Part shown: piece after piece, positions 22,361 to 34,544 of the stretch
How positions within the stretch are numbered: the first letter of the stretch is position 1
Layout of the letters: each line of letters opens with the position of its first letter
NCBI GenBank assembly: GCA_020080175.1
Contig: JAGHQL010000022.1
Location: forward strand, 1-64,000
Length of the DNA: 64,000 nt
Reading direction: 5' to 3'
From: Glutinoglossum americanum
Lineage: Eukaryota > Ascomycota > Geoglossomycetes > Geoglossales > Geoglossaceae
Notes under the pieces: model-generated
Seen by the model: only the letters and a program-made list of their open reading frames with translations
The model's database searches: none
What the model was told of the DNA's origin: nothing
Program-made: the position numbers and the translations under genes

Positions 22361-25300
22361 ATGGATGAACTACTTACGCCAGCAAGGACAACTCGTGGTT
22401 CCGTTGATGAACAACCATTCGTTCAGGCGGCCAAAGTCAAGGAAGTGCTCAGCGTACCTAGAGGGCCCATCTTATCTCTAGAAGATGCACTAGATACTCT
22501 GTGCTCAAAGCCAGACTTTAACGCATTAAAGCAAACCCTCCAATATCTCGATCCTGGTGCTCTAGGGGAAAGCACCACAAACGTCAACGTCCCTGGGCCT
22601 CAGGTGGCAAAACTGGTTAACATTCTTGTTAGCTCTACCATTCCGGATTATTGGGCCATTTTGGATAAAAAGAGCAATAAAGGAAAAACATTGGCTCACC
22701 CAAATGAGCGGACGATATTACTCAGGTGTTTATCTAGTGTTAGCGGCCTAGGTGCAATCTTGGTCAGACTCCAGACGCTTATTGCATTATCAAAAGAGGG
22801 CAAAGGCAAAACCGGCGCTACCGATGTTTCTCAGCACATCACGGATATGTTAGACATAGCTAAACTCCTGCTCAAGGGTAAGAAGTTTATATCGGGGATC
22901 TGGGACGGCCTCCAGCATCTCGCGGATGCTCGCTTGAAGAGAGACCTAATATGGAAAGAGTTTGCATCCATCCTTGGTGGTGGCAAATTCCTTTCAATGG
23001 CTGCTGAAGCACTCGATATTGTCAAGGCTTCTAGAAAAGATATAGTCCGAAATTACTGGATTGCGAGCGGTAGTCAATACTGTACGTGGATTGGGCGGAG
23101 CGCTGCTGGAATGGTCTTGGACCTTAGAGAAGATGATCTAGACGCATCGAAGGCTGTAGCACAGTTGTTAAGTAAATCGTTTGGTTTAGGCTACATGGGT
23201 TAGGAATCCTTTCAGCAGGTGCCCTCTACTAGCGGTAGACAGCACTAACGGAATATAGACGAGGTTGTCAAGCAAGTCTACAGTTGTCTTCTGCTAGAGA
23301 ACGGAACACATTGGGCAAAATTTCGATCCCTCTTGTCTCAGTTCCCAGCTCATGAACAACGGAATTTCTTCTACGCTCTATTGAGGACCATTGGAAAGCA
23401 ACATTTCAGCTCGGGTAAAGTCTCTGTTGGAGATAAGTGGTGGCTTGAAGATCTGGACGTCGTATCAGGAGCTGCAGCACTGCTACATGGAGTCATCAGG
23501 GACAGTGAGACCCTGAAGGAGAATCTTGTGGCTTGGTTGACTAATAATTGGGGCGGTGGGGTTGGGGAAGCTATAGGGGTCAGAAGAGCAGCGGTTGCTA
23601 CAATCTCTCAAGACGAGGGTATATTTACACTCCACTTCCAGCTTCCCTCAACCACTAACCGTTCCTAGACAGCCTTCAGGAGGTTTTAGAAAAATCTATG
23701 CAGCAATTTGGTGATAAGCTTTATATAAAACATACGCCAATTTTACACCAAGAAGGTGCAGTAATTAAGTGTCCAGTACTTAGCCAGAGCTAACACAATT
23801 CAGTTAATACACAGATCCTTTTGCTTGCGTCTGGCTACGTTCATCGGTCACATCCAATGTACTTATTTACCCTTGCTCGTTCAAGCACACATCTTAGTGG
23901 TGTCTCGAACCGCCTAGCTGCCTCATCCATCCGAAGTCGCTTTTTGGGCATGGCGGTTGGCACAGCCATTTCTAATCTTGTGGACAGACCAGATAAAAAA
24001 ATGAGTTTCGGTATAGAGGAGATGGAGAGCCCTGAGGCTGTATGGTACAAGAGCTTGACCAATGTTCAGGATCAGATAGGGCCGATCAGCGGCCTTATGA
24101 CCACTGCTACCGACAAAACTAAGAGAGATACAACCCCTAGCCCGACAAACAGCCGAACTAAACAGCCTATGGAGTCTACGTCAAAGATCGTTCATATCGA
24201 AGAGATTGAGAGTGACGACGATGACGACGGCTTGATACCATACGAAAAGCCGGACTCGGATGAAGAAGACGAAGACGAAGACCCGACCCTCGTACAGCGT
24301 AATAAGCCTACTGCTCCCGTGTTAGTATAATATCTCACATTGTAGAGAGTTACTCATAGATGTCATAGCTATATTCGAGATCTCCTATTGGGCCTACGGG
24401 ATACAGAGAACTACGATCACCAGCATCTAGCCCTTTCTACCGCTGCCGCACTCATCCGCAGAAAGGCTAACTTTGGCACTGAGGTTTCCGACCACGCTGA
24501 AGAACTAGCAACTCTTCTTATTGGCCTGAATGACAAGTATGACATGGAAAACTTCCAGGAGATGCGCCTGCAGGCCATGATTGCACTTTTGGTTGCTCAG
24601 CCCCTTAAGATGGGCCAGTGGTTCTCGAAAACCTTCTTTGATGGAGACTACTCAATGGGCCAGCGCGCGTCTATCCTTTCCACATTAGGCATTGGCGCTA
24701 GAGAGCTTGCTGGCTACAAGAACGAGGATGCAGCGCTGACGGGAGCTGGTCCAGCGCTTCAGTTTCCATCCAAAATGCTACCTGAAAAACTCCATGCGAT
24801 CTATGCGACGCCTGTCTCTCCAGTAGACGCACTGTCAGAGAGATTGGAGAGGGCTATGATTGCACCCATGGCAGCTGAAGCTGCGGATAAGATCTCTGGA
24901 CCAGATGTACTAAAAGTGCGGACCTTCTCCTCTCGGATGGAGGTAGAGAAGAGACGGAAGAAACCAATTGCAAACGAATTAGCGAAGATAGTCGCAGAGG
25001 GGTTTTTCTTTCCTTTAACTGGACGCTGGTGGGTCCAGCTAAAAACATAGTAAGTTTCGTCTCTCCCCCGCCTTGTAGGCAATACCCCTAACCAAAGAAC
25101 CCAATTTCTAGTGGTGGTAAATCTGTTTATTTTGACCCCTTTCTGTTAACCTCTTTCCTCAAAACTCTTGCCCTCATCCTACACGCATCTGGCCCCTCTA
25201 CACTCTCACTCCCACAAATGACATCCGAATTCTGGGACTTGCTGCTTTCACTGCGGCAGCAATCCGACCCTACTGTTCTTGAAGCACTGCTATTTGCCAT

Positions 25301-25541
25301 GCTCACACTCCTTGAAATAAACGAGGATAAGCGGCGTTTGGCAGAGGAGCATTCAAAAGAGCTATTGGAGACACAAGAATGGGTGACCGTGGTCTTCGAA
25401 GCTGCAGGAAGAGGTGGTAGCGGAGGGAACACAGAAGGGGAGCGAGCTCGGATGCTAGCAGCGAGTCTATTGATGCGCACAAGGGAGGTAGTTGAGAAAT
25501 ATCAACAGCTGCTGATGGGGGAAATGTTTGACTTCAATTGA
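22361..25541 (+). CDS. TEL2: telomere length regulation protein Tel2
   Basis: Tel2 is the core of the TTT complex (Tel2-Tti1-Tti2), which stabilises PIKK kinases such as Tel1, Mec1 and TOR with Hsp90. Six exons (22361-23198, 23259-23618, 23669-23760, 23815-24320, 24369-25049, 25112-25541) join in phase to 968 residues. An alpha-solenoid N-terminal half is followed by the block LLLASGYVHRSHPMYLFTLA and an acidic, Ser/Asp-rich linker near residues 565-590, a likely CK2 site for R2TP binding. The conserved C-terminal domain starts near residue 600 with YIRDLLLGLRDTENYDHQHL and continues through NFQEMRLQAMIALLVAQP. Length and order fit filamentous fungi. Confidence 0.93.
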
Positions 25542-25643
25542 AGTTCAGGGAAGCTCCTAAGACTACTTGAATATATATTGGTGAGGCTCCCGCCATTGAC
25601 GTGCCTGAACTCCGAAAAATGCTCAAATTGCGTAGAAAACCTT

Positions 25644-26935
25644 TCATCTTGCCATGCTCGCCAAGCTCTTTCTCAATATCTCACACTTAACTTTCAACAA
25701 CTTCACACTATCCACAAACAACTCGTCGCTATCGAACTGCCCGGTGCTTTCTATGCTGAAGATAAAATGGTCCCTTACCCTCCCTAACTTCACCTTCCCG
25801 GCAAACTCTAGATGTCGTAGACATTCTCTACTAACTGTGTCTTTCATTACGTCTCGAACGACCGCTTTTTTATCGCCTTTGATACCCTCTCCACGGGCCG
25901 CCTCCTCTGCAGTCACTGTCTCAAGCCCGATGACGCCGCGTGGGAAACAACGAGCAAATTTTGTGGCATCCTCGCCAGTTATAGGGGACGTTATGGTGAT
26001 AGTTGGTAGTAAACGATAGGAAGCGGTGGCGACTGGTGAGAATTTAGCGTGATCTGCGCCAATGCCTTTAATACAGTGCATCTCAAGGTTTATGGCCTGG
26101 CCAGGACGGAGCTTGGCAAGGAGGATATTTGGGTTGACGGGGGCGATGAGTCCAAAAGGCGCAGGGAACATTTCCTTTTGTTGGCCGGCAGGGTGAAATG
26201 TCAACGCGGAGGAGTAGACTATTGACCAGACCGATATTAGAAATCAAGAAGCTAAGGTCGGCGGTAGGGCTCAAGAATACCATGTGCGTTGTTGTAGAGT
26301 TTTGTAGGATCTGTCTCGTCCTTATCTGCATCAGGATTTTTTTTGCACTCGACCTCAAGCTTTAAGACTATTGTATTATAATCATTTGGAGGGGGCACAA
26401 TTGGTTCTTCTTCCGTTGGCTTTTTGTACCACTTTAGCCAAGTAAGCCCAGTTTTCGACCCCTTTAGAGGTACGAGGCCGAGGCGCTGTGCAAGAACTTC
26501 GTCTTGGACGATAGAGGTATTATTCCAGACAAAAACGTATTCTATAGCCAACGTAGGAATTTCAGCAATGAGAATGCGGCGGAATGCGTTTGCGATCGAG
26601 GCGTCTACACCGATGAGGGAAAAGGAGCAGTCGAGTGGTTCACTATGGTGGACTATAATTTGGAGGTTCTGTAAACTAATATTAATATAAGAACAAGGGC
26701 GTGAGCATCTAGGAGCTAGAGGATGGTACCTTTTTGAATTTGTCGATATTCCACGAATGGTCTTCCCCCGGATAGTGCCCTGGAAAATCGGTAGACGAGA
26801 CATGCGTGACCGTTTCTACGCCCACTCCTACGATCTGTACATGGGCATCTATCAGTTGATCAGAGCTCAGCAATTCATAGTTCCACAGGTAGTACCCACA
26901 CGTCGTTCATCTACTACTGGTATACCCAGCGCCAT
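25644..26935 (-). CDS. RPC40: RNA polymerase I and III subunit AC40
   Basis: AC40 pairs with AC19 as the alpha-like assembly platform shared by Pol I and Pol III. Exons 26926-26935, 26730-26848, 26281-26668 and 25644-26218 join in phase to 363 residues, a normal length. Family blocks include [51 protein letters not shown] and [20 protein letters not shown]. The first coding exon is only 10 bases (MAL plus one base), and the acceptor at 26849-26850 is the only nearby one that keeps phase. The start ATG has a CACCATGG context. The long open frame at 26252-26803 reads through the intron at 26669-26729. Confidence 0.92.
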
Positions 26936-27210
26936 GGTGGAAATAGATCAATGAGGAGGATCGAGGCCGCTCGGCGGGGTAAATTTTGAGTCTCAGAAAT
27001 TTGACAAATTTTAGTGGTGTTGCGGCTCTACTGATAGCGAGACTAACAACAACGGTCAACGGGCGTCGTCTTAGTCAAGCTTCTCGCAACCTCGATTGCT
27101 GCGGTTATAGAGGCAGCAGAACACGAATTGCGGCGTCGTCTCTCACCCACGCTTATCCTCATCTAACTGCAGCGATTGGGGTGGGCTTCCTCAAGAACCA
27201 TTCAGTTGCG
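26936..27210. promoter_or_regulatory. bidirectional promoter RPC40 / NUO49
   Basis: 275 bases separate the divergent start codons of a Pol I/III subunit gene and a complex I subunit gene. An upstream in-frame ATG (26986) exists for the plus-strand gene, but the extension lacks conservation. The 5' leader may therefore be open by chance. Confidence 0.45.
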
Positions 27211-28668
27211 ATGGCATCCTCCTTTACTCGTCTCGTGGGGTGCAATGCGAAACGACTATGCCTACGCCCAATACCAAGACCTACATCTCTGCCTGTTCCA
27301 CTCACACGGTCAATTGCAACTTCCGTGCCCCGCCAATACGCTGAACCCTACGAAGGCACCAAGCTCGTACAGACAGACAAGGACTTCGCTCAACCCGTGA
27401 ACGGTCAGCAACTCGACCAACCGACCGAGGGCGATAGTGTTGAGAGCCGGAAAATCAGACATTACACCGTCAATTTTGGCCCTCAACACCCTGCAGCTCA
27501 CGGTGTTCTTCGGCTAATTTTGGAGCTCAATGGCGAGGAGATTGTTCGGGCAGATCCTCACGTTGGATTGCTGCATCGGGGGACAGAGAAATTGATAGAG
27601 TACAAAACATACCTACAGGCGCTCCCATACTTCGATCGGTTGGACTATGTATCGATGATGACGAACGAACAATGCTTTTCCCTCGCAGTGGAGAAGTTGC
27701 TCAACATCGAGATTCCGGAAAGAGCAAAATGGATCCGAACCATGTTTGCAGAGATCACCAGAATTTTGAATCATCTTATGTCTATACTCTCCCATGCTAT
27801 GGACGTCGGTGCTTTAACTCCTTTCTTGTGGGGATTTGAGGAAAGAGAGAAATTGATGGTGAGGCTTATATCGTTGTCTTAGTGGACACGCATGTTGATA
27901 TTAATCTAGGAATTTTATGAACGCGTCTCCGGTGCCCGCCTTCATGCTGCCTACGTTCGCCCCGGCGGTGTACATCAAGATATACCTCTTGGGCTACTAG
28001 ACGATATCTACCAATGGGCTACCCAGTTCGGGGACCGTATTGATGAAACAGAAGAGCTTCTCTCCGACAACCGTATCTGGATAGGCCGTACTAAGGGAAT
28101 TGGTGTGGTTTCCGCTGCTGACGCTCTAAACTTCTCATTCTCTGGTGTCATGCTTCGTGGTAGTGGTGTCCCATGGGACATCCGGAAAAGCCAACCTTAT
28201 GACGCATACGACCAGGTCGAGTTCGATGTTCCTGTTGGTATCAATGGTGACTGCTATGACCGCTACCTATGTCGTATGGAAGAATTCAGGCAATCCTTGC
28301 GGATCATCCACCAGTGTCTCAACAAGATGCCTCCTGGGCCAGTTCGTGTTGAGGACTACAAAATCTCTCCGCCGCCACGCGCTGCGATGAAGGAGAACAT
28401 GGAGGCACTCATCCATCACTTCCTACTCTTCACCAAGGGATACACTGTACCACCAGGCGAGACCTACTCTGCTATAGAGGCTCCAAAGGGCGAAATGGGC
28501 GTCTTCCTAGTCAGCGACGGCAGCGAGCGCCCATACCGATGTAAAATCCGCGCTCCAGGTTTTGCTCACTTAGGCTGTTTCGACCAGATTTCACGGGGCC
28601 ATCTATTGGCAGATGCGGTAGCGATCATTGGGACCTGCGATCTTGTGTTCGGAGAGGTAGACCGCTAA
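27211..28668 (+). CDS. nuo-49: NADH:ubiquinone oxidoreductase 49-kDa subunit (NDUFS2)
   Basis: Part of the peripheral arm of mitochondrial complex I; with the PSST subunit it forms the quinone-binding site. Exons 27211-27858 and 27910-28668 give 468 residues. The N-terminus [20 protein letters not shown] is basic and acid-free, a mitochondrial presequence. The mature part starts around [20 protein letters not shown] and contains the signature [20 protein letters not shown], the quinone-site region and the ending [10 protein letters not shown]. The start at 27211 is preferred over 26986 because it gives a normal presequence and family length. Confidence 0.97.
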
Positions 28669-30055
28669 AGAGAAGAGAGAAGCACTTACAAACGAGGCTG
28701 TGAAGCACACCAACAATTCTAAAGGTACATACATATCACATCTTGCCTACACCATCTCCTCAATATTTGGTATTTGGAGAAGGCAGTCGATAGAAATGCG
28801 TATGGTAGTTCTAGCGGAGGGTAAAGGAGGGCTTTGTACAGAATAGCTGGCTCGACTGCATTTTTTCCTTTTATGTATATTTTGGGAGAGGAAAAGAAAC
28901 CACATTTTCCGTCCCCACCCCACACCGACTCCCGGTCTTTGCAGTCTAACAGTCTGCTTATTACACAGCGGGTAATCTCAAACAGCCCATTCCATCTAGC
29001 TAATGGCGGATGCATAACAAGCCGTTTCTGGTCGTCGAGGTTTCTCACAGAACCTACCTGAGACTTTCTATTAAAGACCAATCATTCTAAGATTGTGGCT
29101 GCGGACCCCCCAAGCCCATCCCACGTGCCTAGTCTTCCGGAAATTATTAAGAGCGGTGAGAGATAGTGAAAGAAAGAAGCATGTCGTTAAAGGAAAGCCG
29201 CTTCGCCTGGTTGGGCCTCGTTGTGATTCATAGCAGTCGTGCACACACACATCCACAGGCTCTAGCTCCATGCTTTATCATCCGCAAGACAAAATTTATT
29301 CATCTGCGCTTGTGAGTGAGATAAGTTAATTGCTTGATGGAGTTACTCGGGGTGAGTATCCCCTCCAAATCACCCACATACGTTTGTGTGGATAGGGTCA
29401 GGGGCAGCTACCTCAACAACTTCAGCGGGAAAGGAAGGCATCGCCACTCCTACTGAAGGAAATTGAAATCCGCACTAACGCGCAGTTCGATAGACCAATT
29501 CATCCCCCAAGTCCTTCAGTCCGCATCCCAATTGGGCACATGTATAGTTTCATTCATTGTCTTGCACGCTCATCACCGGGCCACAAGACGAACCCCGCAA
29601 GCGGCATTTGAGCGACTATGAACGGATTAGTCTGTATAGAGAAAACCCCCAAGGCGACCGTTTTGCCAGTTAGATGGATGGTTGGGTTGTTTTATTTATC
29701 CTTTTATGTAGGAAAGCGCTGCCACAAGGATCTGGTGGCTTCTTGTTTTACGCGCTATCCCAAAAAGGCATAATTGATATGCTCATGTCAGCCGCGACGC
29801 GACTCCGTTCACCACGCGTTCCCTAGTTTCCCACACCATACCTCATAACAAGATACCTGCTCCGGATAATCGACCGTTCTACCCTCCTCCCAGCATTTCT
29901 ACACCAGGGGGTTTTACGCCGAAGACTCATTATCAAAGTTCAACTCAGCAGACTAATAACTCCACGTCCATCTGTTCTGGTCGAACTGACACTAGTTGCA
30001 ATATACTACAGTCACAAGCCACATTACCTTGGAATCACGCTTTAATTTGTCAGCC
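28669..30055. other. gene-free region between NUO49 and PCNA
   Basis: 1.39 kb without a supported gene. The left part is likely the NUO49 3' UTR. The right part (29.3-30.05 kb) is the PCNA promoter and leader. No repeat or RNA gene was recognised. Confidence 0.4.
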
Positions 30056-31085
30056 AGTATGTTTTTAAAAACATGTCATAACTAAGTCCAATGGATTGTA
30101 CTAACAGCCGTAATTTCAGTGTTGGAGGCGCGTCTAGAACAGGCACTCCTTCTTAAGAGGGTTCGTCGTGGGTTTGGAAAACCGTTCCTGTCCTCGATAA
30201 TTTCGCCAAACAATTGTCTAAGCTTTGGCGTAGGTAGTAGAAGCTATCAAAGACCTCGTTCAAGATTGCAACTTCGACTGCAATGATTCTGGTATCGCGC
30301 TCCAGGCTATGGACAACTCACACGTCGCCCTTGTGTCCATGATGCTCAAAGCCGAGGCATTTTCTCCATACCGCTGCGACCGGAATATTGCACTAGGTAT
30401 CAATCTCACATCGCTCACAAAGGTGCTGCGCTGTGCCCAGAATGACGATATTTTGACACTAAAGGCGGAGGACGCACCTGATATCGTAAACTTGACCTTT
30501 GAGAGCAGCGAGAGCGACAGAATAAGCGAATATGACATTAAGCTCATGGACATAGACCAGGAGCATCTGGGGATTCCGGAGACGGAGTATGCCGCCACTA
30601 TCAGCATGCCATCAGCAGAGTTCCAGAGGATCTGTAGAGACCTCATGGCATTGTCTGAGTCGGGTATGTACCAAGATCCGCCCTGCCCATAATAATATGA
30701 TCTAACCATGCTCGCAGTCTCCATCGAGGCTACCAAAGAGGGAGTGAAATTTTCGTGCATCGGCGATATTGGGAATGGATCAGTCACGCTGCGGAATCAC
30801 GCCAATGTCGAAAAGCCAGAGCTAAACATGGAGATTGAACTGACTGAACCTGTGGCTCTTACATTCTCGCTTAAATACCTAGTCAACTTCTGCAAGGCAA
30901 CTGCATTGTCTGGGACAGTCAAGCTCTGCCTGTCCAACGAGGTGCCATTGCTCGTAGAATATGGACTTGCTGGGAGCAGTTATCTGAGGTTCTACCTCGC
31001 GCCCAAGGTACGGCATTCCAGGAACTTTCGATCCATTACAAATCCATGCTAACTTGCTCCTTTGAAGATTGGGGATGAGGAATGA
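30056..31085 (+). CDS. POL30: proliferating cell nuclear antigen (sliding clamp)
   Basis: Homotrimeric clamp for DNA polymerases delta and epsilon and for repair factors. Five coding exons (30056, 30120-30160, 30234-30663, 30718-31007, 31068-31085) give 259 residues. Family blocks are [20 protein letters not shown], the centre-loop region [38 protein letters not shown] and the ending RFYLAPKIGDEE. No ATG precedes LEARLEQ in the same exon; the sequence there is CAG then TG. Exon 1 ends in A before a GTATGT donor and the intron has a CTAAC branch site, so splicing makes ATG as A|TG. Only the final A of exon 1 is coding; its 5' end is unknown. Confidence 0.95.
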
Positions 31086-32267
31086 GAGACGTTCAAAAAA
31101 AAATGGAGGATATCGCAGCACGGTGGGATAGGGCTTCAAGATAATATTAGTGGATTTATATTCAGAAGCTCACGCATCCTTCTGATAACTGTATACAAGA
31201 TAGAAACGGGTCTTAATTCATGGCGATGCCAGGAGGATGAGAGGATTGAGGGTTGCAAAAATAAGGTGGCCTTAGGTAACCGGGGGATCGCACCCAACGT
31301 AACATCAATGAAATCTCAGTCTATCCGTTCTTCTAAAAGGCGTCCAACATCCTTTGGTTCAGATGTGAATACTTTTAACCTTTTCGGGTGAGCATTACCA
31401 GACGACTGAGGCTGAAAACAAACAATGCGGCCGCTCTATCTAAAGTGAGGCTTAGGATAGAGGCTTAGGTGGCGGCGATGCCAGCAATTGGCTCGGTTCC
31501 TCGGACGTTGTTGACAAAGTTCGAGACAACCTTCAGACAGGTTTATTTTTGGGGGCCGGGGCGGAGACGAGGGCGCCCGAAGAACTGGCGATTGCGGCGA
31601 TGAGAATCAAGGTACGATATAACATATACGTATAAGGTATTGGGCTATACTTGCTCATCAATTATATATTATCTACAACGACTGTACCACACATACTTCA
31701 TCTACCCACAGGAGCTTGCAATTAAAGATGCTCATCGAATAACAGCACCGCGACGCGTTTTGCTAATATCTGGGATTCGTGCCTGGACGGATGACTTTGC
31801 CGCTGATTCGCCTCCACACGGAAAACCCCCTTTTTCTGCAAGGTTTCGCGCCTCCAGTTACCCATCGGTCGCCACCACCGCCAAACGTCCTGGCGTGTTC
31901 GCGCAAAACGTGCATATCGGACTAGGACAACGGGCCTGTTCCCTCCTGTCCTGATCTGTCCGGGGACGACCATCAAACTTCGCTTCCGAACCTGCCATCC
32001 GTCGTCCTCTTCCATCACCCTCAGTTTTTGACGCGATCACATTCGTTCCGATCAGTTCCCTTGGACCTACAATACATCTCCCTAGAGTATGATCTTTCGT
32101 TTCAAACTACATTTACACATCACGGCAACCTACCCAGCGGTTTCGCAACATCGTCACTAGCTTCTCTCTTCTTATTACGACGTCGCCACCTCCCTAATCT
32201 TTTTTGGGAGTAAAACAGGCCTATTTGATTTCAGCATTATCCGGTTGAGTATTTCCTCAACGACATC
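31086..32267. promoter_or_regulatory. intergenic region upstream of the Nif1-like gene
   Basis: 1.18 kb without a supported gene. The right half (31.9-32.26 kb) is CT-rich, as in fungal 5' leaders. A short plus-strand ORF at 31640-31954 starts without an ATG in good context and shows no homology I recognise. Confidence 0.4.
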
Positions 32268-34544
32268 ATGTCTAACCGACCAAACCCCATGGATCTCCGG
32301 GGGAAGTCTCAAGACAGCCAACGTAGTGGACAACCTTCGCCACGAATCCTTCATCAGGAAGGAGAGGTTCCTCCGGAGTTGTCGCCATTAGATGCATTCC
32401 TAGCACAGGGTCGATTGCTTGCGAAACAATTGGACGACAGCCAGAAGGATGGAAAGCGCATGAGTCGACTGCCACCTCTCGCAATTGCCAATTCTCTCGC
32501 CAGTGTCCGTCCGGGTTACTTTCGCTCATTCTCAGTTGGCACGGCCCTTACCGAGACAGAGACATCCTCCGAAGACGAGGATACCGTTTTGAACAAGCCT
32601 GCGCTATCTACACCTGAAAATCGACCCGCTTCTATGCATCCACGACTTAGCGGTATGCCTGCACCAACTAGCGCCGACCCGATGCCGTCTTTGAACCCTA
32701 CATCTGAGCTCAGTCGGGGACGACACCCCCCGAGTGCTCTTTTTGACTCTTCCGGTTACTATGGTGCACGTCGGGAGCAATCACCTGAGCCGATTCAAGA
32801 GGAGCAAATCACGACTAAGACGGGCTCAAACCGGAAACAACGTGTGAGCCCCGATGCAACCCATAGGCAACCAGGTGCAATCCGCCGAGGATCGTCAAAG
32901 GAATACTCTGCTTCGAGAGGTAACAATGCAAACGGGCTTGCGCCTCCGAAATCGCCGCTTTTCCAGCAGACGTCAAGCATTAGGCCGGTACCGGCAGATA
33001 GTTCAGATGAGGAACTTCCCGCAGCCATGAGCGCGTCGTTCCCGTCTGCCCCGTCGAGGCAGCCTTCTTCAAGCAGCCTGATGTCTGGATCAACATCCTC
33101 ATTATCACCTTCCGCTCTCATGCCTCCCCGCTCCCCATCCAACAGCTCTGAGTACTCTGTTGGCGGTACCCGCATGCCCCGGACGCCGTACAATTTTTCA
33201 AGACCCATGAGCAGAGCAAGCCGGCCCTCGTTTGACATACCTTCACGTCAAACCTCTTCAGACAGCCAGCCTTACATGTTCGTGGATGATACGGTGCATA
33301 CTCCTGTGAGTATGAACAGCGAGGACTACACTGAGAAAGTGGAGAACAACGTAGGACCAGCTCCATCATATATATACTCTCGCTTTTCGTTACCACGGGG
33401 TAGAGCTCTGCAGCGGAATTCACTGATATTTCAGGACCCTGGCCAAGCGAGTCTATTCACCTGGGACGTGCCTCCGGTACCGCAGAGAAGTGTCACACCT
33501 ACGAAATCCAACATTATTTATAGGCCTCCATCTCCTCCGTCTCCAACCCGTCCTGGTACCACTCCAGCCCCCACTAAAGCAATGAACGAGCTCCGGCCAG
33601 CCTCCTCTAACCGACTATCTCCCAGTAGGAGTCTACCTACGAGTCGCAATGCATCTCCAAGCCGAAATTCGGGGACCCACATATCCTCCCCTTCAGTAGC
33701 TTCTTCCAGTACTGTAAAGCCTCACACTATTGGCACCTCCTCCCTAGACATGTCCCCTGACGATCACGTTACGAAGGGCATTGAATGCCACGAGAACGGT
33801 GCCTTCAAAGAATCTACCTATCATTTGAGACTAGCGGCTAAGGCAAATCATCCAACAGGTATGTTGATGTATGCGCTTGCCTGCCGGCATGGCTGGGGAA
33901 TGAGGCCCAACCAAAAAGAAGGCGTGGAGTGGTTGCGCAAGGCGGTCGACTGTTCAAGCCTGGAAGTAGCAGATGACGAGGATCTAGAGAAGGAGGGGAA
34001 GCCCACCGATTACATGGAGAGAAAGACAAGAAAGGCGCAACTTGCGCTCAGCACCTATGAGTTGGGAGTCAGCCATATGAACGGCTGGGGAATCGAACAG
34101 GACAAGGCTTTAGCCCTTCGGTGCTTTGAAATAGCTGGAGGTTTGCCCCACCTGCGCATATAGGTTCGCGTTACAGGATATCTAACGTTTTATCTCCTTA
34201 GCTTGGGGTGATGGTGACGCACTGGCCGAAGCCGGTTTCTGCTATGCGCAAGGTATCGGTTGCAAGAAAGACCTGAAAAAAGCTGCCAAGTTCTATCGAC
34301 AAGCTGAGAGCAAGGGTATGAGCATGGTAGGCAATAGCTGGTAAGTCTTGAGGAACAAACACATGTCCTGTAGAGTTAAGTACGGATGCTTACCTATTTC
34401 AGGATCTATAAGTCGAAGTATCTTGATGAGGACGAGAAGCGGGGTCGGTCATCTTCAAATAATGAATCCCAAGGGAAGCCGAAGAGGGACAAGTCCAAGA
34501 CCCGGAGTATATTCAGCCGCAAGAAGTCGGTCGCTACTTCCTAA
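32268..34544 (+). CDS. Sel1-repeat protein, Nif1/Dsf2-like
   Basis: Exons 32268-34140, 34202-34340 and 34403-34544 join in phase to 717 residues. The first about 490 residues are Ser/Pro-rich and look disordered, with many SP/TP sites. The rest is a Sel1-like helical array beginning at SPDDHVTKGIECHENGAFKE and including ACRHGWGMRPNQKEGVEWLR, LGVSHMNGWGIEQDKALALR and GFCYAQGIGCKKDLKKAAKF. A very basic tail ends the protein. This order resembles S. pombe Nif1, a negative mitotic regulator that binds Nim1, and budding yeast Dsf2. Chitin-synthase activators (Skt5/Chs4) also have Sel1 repeats, but their arrays are longer and central. Confidence 0.7.
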
